Shown: piece after piece, positions 1 through 6,553 of the stretch
Numbering within the stretch: position 1 is the first letter of the stretch
How the letters are laid out: each line of letters begins with the position of its first letter
Assembly (NCBI GenBank): GCA_009925045.1
Contig: RFQK01000050.1
Location: 1 to 8,729, forward strand
Length of the DNA: 8,729 nucleotides
Reading direction: 5' to 3'
From: Methylococcaceae bacterium
GTDB taxonomy: Bacteria > Pseudomonadota > Gammaproteobacteria > Methylococcales > Methylomonadaceae
Translations under genes and position numbers: made by a program
Notes under the pieces: model-generated
What the model saw: the letters and a program-made list of their open reading frames with translations, nothing else
Database searches by the model: none
Told to the model about the DNA's origin: nothing

Positions 1-600
1 AATATTACTGTCGACAACTTGTCACCAGTTTCATCTTTTCTTGGCAAAATTGGCGACCCCAAACAAGGTGGCTTGACTTTAGAAGAGTTCAAACGCAGAC
101 AAGCTTTGCATCATCAGGCAGAAGTCGCGGCCATGAACGATGTCACGGAATTTATTCATAAAGCAGAAAACATCTATGGCTATAAGCATTTCATCAATGA
201 CGCCGGTGGAAGTGTATGTGAACTCAGTGATCCAGAAGTCATTGCTAATCTAGCTAAAAACACGCTGATCCTTTACATCAGAATTCCCGTCACACGCCAA
301 CAAGTCCTGATTGAGCGTGCGCAAAAATCTCCTAAACCTCTGTATTACCGTCCAGAGTTTTTGGATGAAAAACTCGCCGAGTTTATGGCTAGTAAAGGCT
401 ATATTTCGACTGATGAAATACCACCAGATGAATTTGTCAGTTGGGTTTTCCCTGAATTATTTCAAGCACGATTACCTCGATACCAAGCAATTGCAGACCA
501 ATACGGTTACACCGTGGATAGTGAAGATGTGATGCAAATTAAAACTGAACACGACTTTTTACAATTGGTTGCAAATGCGATTGCCAAATCCCCCGTTTAA
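1..600 (+). CDS. P-loop kinase-like ATPase, C-terminal part (5' end outside window)
   Basis: The frame is open to the first base of the window (it begins AAT ATT ACT), so the true start lies upstream; the in-frame TTG at 19 is not a credible start. The 199 visible residues show no Walker A loop, which would lie in the missing N-terminal part. A hydrophobic stretch leading into DAGGS (visible residues 67-71) looks like the Walker-B/GGG region of shikimate- or nucleoside-kinase-type enzymes. It is followed by a strand (TLILYIRIPV, about 88-97) and a segment with ERAQKSPKPLYYR (about 105-117) that resembles the ATP-closing lid, where such kinases carry arginines. The C-terminal helix region (about 160-185) is also kinase-like. 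The substrate is unknown. Its stop is three bases before the metA-family gene, so the two are very likely co-transcribed and perhaps linked in function. The kinase-fold assignment is my inference from motif layout; I do not recognise a named family. Confidence 0.7.
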   Translation, partial: NITVDNLSPVSSFLGKIGDPKQGGLTLEEFKRRQALHHQAEVAAMNDVTEFIHKAENIYGYKHFINDAGGSVCELSDPEVIANLAKNTLILYIRIPVTRQQVLIERAQKSPKPLYYRPEFLDEKLAEFMASKGYISTDEIPPDEFVSWVFPELFQARLPRYQAIADQYGYTVDSEDVMQIKTEHDFLQLVANAIAKSPV

Positions 601-603
601 GCC

Positions 604-1668
604 ATGCCATTAGTCGCTCACACTGCATTACCGACTTTTATTCGTCTTGAAGCTGAAGGTGAAGAGATACTGACACCCGACAGGGCCAGCCATCAATCGA
701 TTCGGGAGTTACATATAGGATTGCTGAATATTATGCCTGATGCGGCGCTTGAAGCGACTGAAAGGCAGTTTTTCAGATTGGTCGGTTCCTGTAATCAAAT
801 TGCGCAATTTCACGTCCACCCTTTTACCATCGACGGTCTGGAACGTGGCCCTGAGGCTTTAGCTCACATCCACCAATACTATGAAACCTTTGAACAAATT
901 AAGCAGGATGGTTTAGATGCTCTGATTATCAGTGGGGCCAATGTAATTCACCCACACCTTCAGCTAGAAGGATTCTGGGAACCCTTAACAGAAGTATTTG
1001 AATGGGCTAAAGTGAACGTGACCTCAATCTTATGTTCATGTTTGGCTACTCACGCACTTATTCAACATTGCTTTGGGATTGAGCGTACACCTCTCCCTGC
1101 AAAACGCTGGGGTGTCTATCCGCACAAAGTCCTGGACAGAAGCCATCCTTTGACGGCAGAAATGAATACCCGTTTTGACGTACCCCATTCAAGATTCAAT
1201 GAAGTATTTCAGGACGATTTAGAAAAGTTTGGAGTTAAAGTCTTAGTGGCGAGTCAGGAAGCCGGCTTACATTTAGCGGTCAGTCCAGACGGCTTTCGGG
1301 TGGTTTTTTTTCAGGGTCACCCTGAATATGATGACATCAGCTTATTAAAAGAGTACAAACGTGAAGTACTCAGATATTACCGAGATGAAAGAGAAGACTA
1401 CCCCCCCTTTCCTGTCCATTATTTTGATGACTATTCAAAAGAGCTGTTAAATCAATACGCTCGTGAAGTACAACAGGCCAAACTTTTTGGACGTATTCTG
1501 AACCCTATGCCTGAAGAACAAATCATCAAGCGACTGGACAATACTTGGCGAGACTCAGCAAAGGCAGTCTTTAACAACTGGCTGGGTCAGGTCTACCAGA
1601 TTACCAACGAAGACAGAAAACTACCGTTTATGGACGGTGTTGATCCTAATAATCCTCTTGATCTTTGA
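604..1668 (+). CDS. metA: MetA-family homoserine O-acyltransferase (succinyl- or acetyltransferase)
   Basis: The likely reaction is transfer of an acyl group from acyl-CoA to the hydroxyl of L-homoserine, the committed step of cytosolic methionine synthesis. The 354 residues follow the MetA (HTS) layout: N-terminal SRAS-like DRASHQSIREL (26-36), NIMP (42-45), the cysteine elbow SILCSCLATHA (141-151) with Cys146 aligned to the catalytic Cys142 of E. coli MetA, PHSRF (194-198), and GHPEYD (238-243) supplying His239 and Glu241. It is about 45 residues longer than E. coli MetA (309), mainly after residue 255. Departures from the usual family: the MPxKIxTE motif is replaced by MPDAALEATE with two extra residues and no lysine, and the acyl-specificity loop GAPxG/E reads GANVI (111-115). 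I therefore do not predict succinyl versus acetyl. The ATG at 604 follows the upstream stop by three bases with no clear ribosome binding site, so translation is probably coupled. Confidence 0.88.
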   Translation: MPLVAHTALPTFIRLEAEGEEILTPDRASHQSIRELHIGLLNIMPDAALEATERQFFRLVGSCNQIAQFHVHPFTIDGLERGPEALAHIHQYYETFEQIKQDGLDALIISGANVIHPHLQLEGFWEPLTEVFEWAKVNVTSILCSCLATHALIQHCFGIERTPLPAKRWGVYPHKVLDRSHPLTAEMNTRFDVPHSRFNEVFQDDLEKFGVKVLVASQEAGLHLAVSPDGFRVVFFQGHPEYDDISLLKEYKREVLRYYRDEREDYPPFPVHYFDDYSKELLNQYAREVQQAKLFGRILNPMPEEQIIKRLDNTWRDSAKAVFNNWLGQVYQITNEDRKLPFMDGVDPNNPLDL

Positions 1669-1689
1669 GTTAAGGGTTGTTTATTCTTT
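1651..1689 (+). terminator. possible weak terminator after metA
   Basis: AATCCT (1651-1656) can pair with AGGGTT (1673-1678), with a short inner CTT/GAG extension, and a T-rich run (GTTTATTCTTT) follows. The stem is short and contains a G-T pair and a bulge. It overlaps the 3' end of metA and the end of the opposing small gene, so it would have to serve convergent transcripts. This is a by-eye fold only. Confidence 0.25.
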
Positions 1690-1824
1690 AGGAACTTTTC
1701 GCCAAACATAGGTCGCAACGCCAGCTACGACAACAACTAATAGCAGCATCAAAATAGGATACTGATAAAAACTATCTAGGAAACGCCCCATGCCTTGTGC
1801 AGTATCACGATAATACGGACCCAT
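1681..1824 (-). CDS. small single-span membrane protein, 47 residues
   Basis: This short frame reads ATG at 1824 to TAA at 1681. The protein has a polar N-terminus (MGPYYRDTAQGMGRFLDS), one strongly hydrophobic segment at about residues 22-42 (YPILMLLLVVVVAGVATYVW), and a short basic tail ending RKVPKE. It is thus a probable single-pass inner-membrane protein without a cleavable signal peptide. Evidence that it is real: the best Shine-Dalgarno sequence in the window (AGGAG, six bases before ATG), a full hydrophobic helix with charged flanks, and a location that fills an otherwise gene-free gap between convergent genes. It lies 55 bases downstream of uup on the same strand and may be the last gene of that operon; the AT-rich leader has only weak -10-like hexamers (TAAACT, TAAAGT), so a separate promoter is unproven. 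I do not recognise the family. A role as a small regulatory or complex-stabilising subunit is possible but not shown. Confidence 0.7.
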   Translation of the reverse strand: MGPYYRDTAQGMGRFLDSFYQYPILMLLLVVVVAGVATYVWRKVPKE

Positions 1825-1830
1825 AAATTT

Positions 1831-1835
1831 CTCCT
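1831..1835 (-). promoter_or_regulatory. strong ribosome binding site of the 47-residue membrane protein
   Basis: The minus strand reads TTTAGGAGAAATTTATG. AGGAG is a near-perfect anti-16S match six bases before the ATG at 1824. Most other starts in the window have weak sites, so this one decides in favour of a genuine small gene. Confidence 0.75.
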
Positions 1836-1879
1836 AAAAAAATTTACTTTAGTTTACCTTGGAAAAGCGCGGTGTCGAA

Positions 1880-3772
1880 TTAAGATTGCATGGCATCCAA
1901 AAGTTCCCAACGCTGATAGGCATCCCTAAGCGATTCATCCACCTGTTGGAGTTCTGCCAAAACCTGAGCCACTTGATCCGGGACCTGCTTGTAAAAATCT
2001 GCACTATTGATCAATTGGTTCAATTCCGCCTGACGCATTTCCAAAGCGTCTATGCGTTCTGGTAATTGATCAAGTTCACGCTGCTCCTTAAAACTCATTT
2101 TTTTAGTGCTTGCCGACTTGGGTTTTTCTTTTTTAACGGCGGCTGCATCGGAAACGACCGAACTATTTTTTTGGTGTGTCTCTTGATACGCTAACCAATC
2201 AGCATAACCACCAATATATTCATTAACCCGGGCATCATCTTCAAAAACCAGAACACTGGACACCACATTATCCAAGAAAGCCCTGTCATGGCTCACCAAA
2301 AGCAAAGTACCCTGAAAACTGACTAATTTTTCTTCTAGAATTTCCAGTGTTTCTAAGTCCAGATCATTGGTCGGTTCATCCATCACCAACAAATTGGCCG
2401 GTTTTGTGAACAATCGAGCCAGTAATAAGCGATTTTTTTCTCCGCCTGATAAACTTTTCACCGGTGATCTGGCCCGAGCAGGAGCGAATAAAAAATCTGC
2501 GAGGTAGGACATCACATGCCGTTTACCATCGGGAGTATCAATGAATTCACCACCATCCAACACACTATCAACCACAGTCATTTCCGGGTCAAGCTGCTCG
2601 CGTAATTGATCAAAATAGGCTATTTGTAAATGTGTTCCCAATTCAATGGAACCCGATGTCGGTTGTAATTGGCCTAGCAATAATTTGAGCAGTGTTGATT
2701 TACCGGCACCATTATTACCAATCAGGCCGATCTTATCGCCACGCTCAATTCTTAAGGATAGATTCCTGACAATAACCGGACTAGACGCCTGATATTGAAA
2801 ACTCACATCAAGCGCTTCAACTACTTTACGCCCCGACTGTTCAGCCTGATTTAAATTAACCTTGGCTGTACCTTGTTGTGTTCTGCGCTCTAAGCGCTCT
2901 GAACGTAATCGCTCTAAGGCACGCACCCGACCTTCATTGCGTGTCCGACGGGCTTTAATACCCTGTCGTATCCAGACCTCTTCCTTGGCCAGCTTCTTGT
3001 CAAATAATGCGTTCTGATTCGCTTCATCTTCCAAGGCAGCCGCCTTACGTACTAAATAATCGGCATAATTTCCAGGCCACGAAACCAGATTGCCTCGGTC
3101 TAAATCAACAATGCGCGTTGCTAATTTTTGCAAGAAACGCCTATCATGGGTCACAAATAAAACCGCGCCCGGATATTGCAACAATTGTTCTTCCAACCAG
3201 TTAATACTGTCAAAATCCAAATGATTGGTCGGTTCATCAAGCAGTAAGACTTCCGGATCAATCACCAAAGCCCTGGCCAAAGCAACCCGTCGCTTCCAAC
3301 CCCCAGATAAATTTCCCACCAATTCATCAGCCGGCAGTTGTAAACGACTTAAAATTGTTTCTACCCGTTGTTGCAATGCCCAGCCCTGCTGACTTTCCAG
3401 TTTGTGCTGAATATCACCCATTTGTTGCAAAGCCTGAGCGTCAATATTCGGTAATGAAGACAAATAATGGTATTGCGTAATGAGTTCGCCTATTTCACCC
3501 AATCCGGCCGCGACTGCATGATAAATACTGTCTTCATTGTTTAAATCAGGCGTTTGCTGTAAATAGGCTAAACGCAATGCCGGTTGTCGCCAAATCTCAC
3601 CGTTATCAGCTTTAATTTCGCCTGAAATAATTTTCATCAACGTCGACTTACCTTCACCATTTCGACCCAACAACCCCACCCGTTCACCCGGATCTAGTTG
3701 AAAATCAGCTTGATTGAGTAGCGCATGACTGCCAAAAGCAATAGATACACGAGATAAACGAATTAAAGGCAT
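1880..3772 (-). CDS. uup: ABC-F ATPase Uup
   Basis: This is a soluble tandem ABC ATPase with no membrane domain. Two nucleotide-binding domains are visible: Walker A GRNGEGKST (36-44), signature LSGGW (155-159), Walker B VLLLDE (175-180) and switch His209; then Walker A GNNGAGKST (352-360), signature LSGGE (441-445), Walker B LLVMDE (461-466) and His495. The linker between the domains (about 245-310) contains the EEVWIRQGIKARRTRNEGR block typical of Uup. A basic region leads into a C-terminal coiled coil (about 556-630, starting KKMSFKEQRELDQLPERI and ending near RWELLDAM) that matches the E. coli Uup C-terminal domain, known to bind DNA. Length 630 agrees with E. coli Uup (635). Family knowledge links Uup to suppression of transposon precise excision, branched DNA intermediates and ribosome/assembly functions. 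The first Walker A has Glu where Ala is usual. The start overlaps the end of the preceding cinA-like gene by 10 bases, which supports coupling. Confidence 0.95.
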   Translation of the reverse strand: MPLIRLSRVSIAFGSHALLNQADFQLDPGERVGLLGRNGEGKSTLMKIISGEIKADNGEIWRQPALRLAYLQQTPDLNNEDSIYHAVAAGLGEIGELITQYHYLSSLPNIDAQALQQMGDIQHKLESQQGWALQQRVETILSRLQLPADELVGNLSGGWKRRVALARALVIDPEVLLLDEPTNHLDFDSINWLEEQLLQYPGAVLFVTHDRRFLQKLATRIVDLDRGNLVSWPGNYADYLVRKAAALEDEANQNALFDKKLAKEEVWIRQGIKARRTRNEGRVRALERLRSERLERRTQQGTAKVNLNQAEQSGRKVVEALDVSFQYQASSPVIVRNLSLRIERGDKIGLIGNNGAGKSTLLKLLLGQLQPTSGSIELGTHLQIAYFDQLREQLDPEMTVVDSVLDGGEFIDTPDGKRHVMSYLADFLFAPARARSPVKSLSGGEKNRLLLARLFTKPANLLVMDEPTNDLDLETLEILEEKLVSFQGTLLLVSHDRAFLDNVVSSVLVFEDDARVNEYIGGYADWLAYQETHQKNSSVVSDAAAVKKEKPKSASTKKMSFKEQRELDQLPERIDALEMRQAELNQLINSADFYKQVPDQVAQVLAELQQVDESLRDAYQRWELLDAMQS

Positions 3773-4953
3773 AAATTAGATAGGTAACGTCTTAAAAAAT
3801 CGAGCGTATAGGTAGCAGCTTGTTGCTGTTTATAGTTCAGACTACCCGCTAGAACAAAGTCTTTATGATAGTCCAATGCCGGGGTATGAAGGCAAATACG
3901 CAGCGTAATGGTCTGATTAGGATCGGCAATTTCCGCTAATGTGTGCTGACAGCTTTGAGTCAGGCCAATTGCCTCGGGATACTGAGTTTGCAAGATCTCA
4001 AGGTGTCGGCGATATTCACTTTCTGAATATTCTTGAGGATGAATGAGAATGGCGTGTTTCAACCACGACTTGAGCAGACAAGTGTGGGCGAGCAAGCCGA
4101 AACTGACCGATTCCATGAGAACAAGCTCATGTTGATGTAAACACATCAGATTATCAATAACGGCAAGTAAATCGCCTGAAACTGCAGCATCTAGACCTTC
4201 AATGGCATATACCTCATCACCCAGCAGGCCTTTAACAGTATCCACCCAGGAATGAATTTGACTGTCCGTATAATAGTCAGGAAACAATAATTTGACTTGA
4301 ACCTCAGCTAATGCCGCACGAAACCCCAATTCAACATCATCAGGTAATTGCAGATTTTTTAAGGCTTGCTGAATTGCTGACTCGCCTATACCGACTGTGC
4401 GCAGGCTGATCAAACGATCGGGCTTTAACTCAAACTTTAGGGGCAATTGCGGCAATACCGATTGAGTGAACATCGCTTTCATTTCAGTCGGCACACCGGG
4501 CAAACACACGAATAAACACCGACCCAACTGTAATGAAAACCCAGGTGCTGTACCGACCGGATTATCAATCCTGACGGAACCCTGGGGTAAAAAAGCCTGC
4601 TTGCGATTGGTTTCAGGCATAGGCCGATGTCTTCGGGCAAAATAACTTTCAATATTCGCCAAGGCATCTGCGTCAAACGCCAATTCAAGTCCCGACGCCA
4701 GAGCCAATGCGGCCGCAGTTAAGTCATCAGAAGTTGGCCCTAAGCCGCCTGTGCAAACACAAAAGTCCGCCCGTTTTGATATTTCAACAAAAGTATCGGC
4801 CAAATCCTGTAAATGGTCGCCTACAGTTGTATGGCGTTTAAGTTTAAAACCTATAGTTTGAAGTTGCTGTGCCAGCCATGTCGCATTGCTGTCTAAGATT
4901 TGACCCGTGACAACTTCTTCACCTTGGGAATAAATTTCAGCCAGTATCTTCAT
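3763..4953 (-). CDS. cinA: CinA/YfaY-like protein with degenerate C-terminal PncC domain
   Basis: The 396 residues start with a MoCF/CinA N-terminal domain (1-170): EIYSQGEEVVTGQILDSN near the start, TGGLGPTSDDLT (68-79), NPVGTAPGF (131-139) and LPGVPTEMKAMF (151-162). In characterised CinA proteins this domain hydrolyses ADP-ribose. A middle segment with GIGES (about 189-193) follows. The C-terminal third occupies the place of the NMN amidohydrolase (PncC) domain, but the usual AESCTGG motif reads MESVSFG (280-286) and the GIAGP motif is missing, so amidohydrolase activity is doubtful. The NRKQA segment and the degenerate tail resemble E. coli YfaY more than true CinA. I chose ATG 4953, which gives a typical N-terminus (MKILAEIY) and an ATGA overlap with the permease stop. 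A TTG at 4971 would add six residues and is less likely. It is followed by uup with a 10-base overlap. Confidence 0.88.
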   Translation of the reverse strand: MKILAEIYSQGEEVVTGQILDSNATWLAQQLQTIGFKLKRHTTVGDHLQDLADTFVEISKRADFCVCTGGLGPTSDDLTAAALALASGLELAFDADALANIESYFARRHRPMPETNRKQAFLPQGSVRIDNPVGTAPGFSLQLGRCLFVCLPGVPTEMKAMFTQSVLPQLPLKFELKPDRLISLRTVGIGESAIQQALKNLQLPDDVELGFRAALAEVQVKLLFPDYYTDSQIHSWVDTVKGLLGDEVYAIEGLDAAVSGDLLAVIDNLMCLHQHELVLMESVSFGLLAHTCLLKSWLKHAILIHPQEYSESEYRRHLEILQTQYPEAIGLTQSCQHTLAEIADPNQTITLRICLHTPALDYHKDFVLAGSLNYKQQQAATYTLDFLRRYLSNLCL

Positions 4954-5867
4954 GTCAAAACCGTATGCCAAAATGGAAGACTGATCATACTGAATAAAGT
5001 GGTCAGTGTGACAGATACTGCATACAAACTACTGTCCAGTTGGTAACGATCACAAAATAGAATACCCAGAACCATACTCGGCATAGCAATATCCATAATA
5101 GCGGGGGCCCGCCAAGCGGCGGTAATACCCAACCAGTCAGAAAGGAGCAAGGCCCACGAGGCTTGAGCAAATAATTTAATTAAAATAATCAGCACCAAAA
5201 AATGCAAATAGTGCCAACGTAATCCTTTAAGACTTAAGGCCATACCTAAGGCAAAGATCATCAAAGGTGCGACAGCGTTAGACATAGTCTGCAAAAGCTT
5301 TTGTAAAGGCTCGGGCATGGCAATATCGGTGAGACTCAAAATAACGGCGATTAGCATGGACCAAAAAGGTGGGGTGTTAAACCCGCTTAACCAAGACGTT
5401 TTATCACCCGCCGTGTGAGTTCCATAGTATTTTGAGATGGCTATACCCAAACTAAATACTAACGGTGCAGCAGCAAACAAATCCATCTGTATCACGACTG
5501 CCCTGGCATCGAATCCAAAGGTTTGTTCTAAAACGGGCAGGCCTAGATAAGTGACATTGGGGAAACTCGCAGCCAAGATAATCGCGCCAGCTTGTGGTTT
5601 GGCAATTTTAAACAGCGAAACAATTAAACCTGCCAGCAAAGCTGCAAAAATAATACTGCTACAGCCTAGCAAACTAATCTGCACACTTTGCTTGCCAATT
5701 TCAGCAGGCCATAGCACCAGCAAAACCATGGCGGGTAAAAAATAATAATAAATAGCGGTAGTCAATACCTGGCGGGTCTGTGTGGCTAACAGTTGATTAG
5801 GCGAAACACGTCCCCAACTGGCACCCAACAGCATCAGTACCAGCATTTGTATTAAGGCGTTCTGCAT
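4950..5867 (-). CDS. AEC (auxin efflux carrier) family permease
   Basis: A 305-residue polytopic inner-membrane protein with about ten hydrophobic segments in two halves, as in the Mem_trans/AEC family. Supporting motifs are the broken-helix FPNVTYLGLP (102-111) in the first half, and APLMIFALGMAL (200-211) and AMPSMVLGILFCDRY (261-275) in the second. Length and topology are normal for bacterial members (about 300-320). Known bacterial members carry malate, malonate or other small carboxylates, but many have no known substrate, and the sequence does not tell which applies here. The ATG at 5867 is two bases past the mfnB stop, and the stop overlaps the cinA-like start as ATGA, so translation is coupled on both sides. 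That placement suggests co-regulation with the mfnB/DUF447 pair, though a link in substrate is only a guess. Confidence 0.9.
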   Translation of the reverse strand: MQNALIQMLVLMLLGASWGRVSPNQLLATQTRQVLTTAIYYYFLPAMVLLVLWPAEIGKQSVQISLLGCSSIIFAALLAGLIVSLFKIAKPQAGAIILAASFPNVTYLGLPVLEQTFGFDARAVVIQMDLFAAAPLVFSLGIAISKYYGTHTAGDKTSWLSGFNTPPFWSMLIAVILSLTDIAMPEPLQKLLQTMSNAVAPLMIFALGMALSLKGLRWHYLHFLVLIILIKLFAQASWALLLSDWLGITAAWRAPAIMDIAMPSMVLGILFCDRYQLDSSLYAVSVTLTTLFSMISLPFWHTVLT

Positions 5868-5869
5868 TT

Positions 5870-6553
5870 TTAATGACGACCAGCCAGTAACTGACTTATG
5901 GCGCTAACCTGAGTAGCATCAAGAGCATCGGTCCGTCGCGAACCCTGACATAAGGCGCCACGAAAGCCCAAATAATCCGGATTTAGATCCAGTAAGCTGG
6001 GAATATCGTGAATGTGTAAAGATCCGGCCAATCCAGTGAGCAAATGGTAGTGTTTTGCTAGATTAACGAACTCTGATAAATAATCCAGACTGAGCACATC
6101 GGTCAAACGTCCAGAGGTTTTATGCATAGTATCCAACATGACACCGCTAAATTTAGCCTCTGCCAAAGCAGGTAATAACTGCAAATCCGGATGGCTATCC
6201 GCAAATAAAACGGCAATAAGCTTATGCTTGTCTTGGGTATAGCGTGTTAGGACCTCAAGTGTAGCCTCAACATCACCCCCCGGAAATAAGCCGATTTTGA
6301 CTAAGTCGACACCGGTTGCCAACATGGTATCCACTGCAGGCATAATGACTTCAGGTACAAAATTTAAATCACCCACAGTCGCACTAATCTGTACTTTGGA
6401 TTTAAGTACATCAACAATCTGCCTGACTTCAGTAACAGGCAAAGCACCCAGCGCCCCCTGACTTGGTTGTTTGAGGTCAACAATATCTGCGCCCAAGTCG
6501 GCTACTAAAACAGCATCAGGCAAATTATTAACACTGGCAAGAAACCTAGTCAT
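5870..6553 (-). CDS. mfnB: (5-formylfuran-3-yl)methyl phosphate synthase MfnB
   Basis: MfnB condenses two molecules of glyceraldehyde 3-phosphate into 4-(hydroxymethyl)-2-furancarboxaldehyde phosphate, the furan precursor of methanofuran-type C1 carriers. The protein is a TIM barrel. With the start used here (227 residues) the family signature appears as DIVDLKQPSQGALGA (23-37), with Asp26 and Lys28 aligned to Asp25 and Lys27 of the Methanocaldococcus jannaschii enzyme. Further signatures are VKIGLF (85-90, Lys86), MLDTMHKTSGRL (139-150, Asp141 and Lys145, equivalent to the second catalytic Asp/Lys) and YLGFRGALC (194-202). All expected catalytic residues are present, so it should be active. 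I chose ATG 6553 because the protein then begins MTRFLASVNN as in relatives and has AAGGA five bases upstream; a TTG at 6580 would add nine residues. It overlaps the end of the DUF447 gene by eight bases. In bacteria it implies a methylotroph with a methanofuran-like cofactor. Confidence 0.93.
   Translation of the reverse strand: MTRFLASVNNLPDAVLVADLGADIVDLKQPSQGALGALPVTEVRQIVDVLKSKVQISATVGDLNFVPEVIMPAVDTMLATGVDLVKIGLFPGGDVEATLEVLTRYTQDKHKLIAVLFADSHPDLQLLPALAEAKFSGVMLDTMHKTSGRLTDVLSLDYLSEFVNLAKHYHLLTGLAGSLHIHDIPSLLDLNPDYLGFRGALCQGSRRTDALDATQVSAISQLLAGRH

Noticed and set aside
1825..1879. Possible separate promoter before the 47-residue membrane protein
   Set aside because: TAAACT and TAAAGT match the -10 consensus at only four of six positions and no good -35 sits at the right distance.
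1859..2065. Plus-strand open frame of 68 residues opposite the 3' end of uup
   Set aside because: It lies almost wholly antisense to the well-supported Uup coiled-coil coding region, lacks a ribosome binding site and has no recognisable protein features.
4954..4971. Upstream TTG start for the CinA/YfaY-like protein
   Set aside because: It adds six residues not seen in the family N-terminus, while ATG 4953 makes an ATGA overlap with the permease stop.
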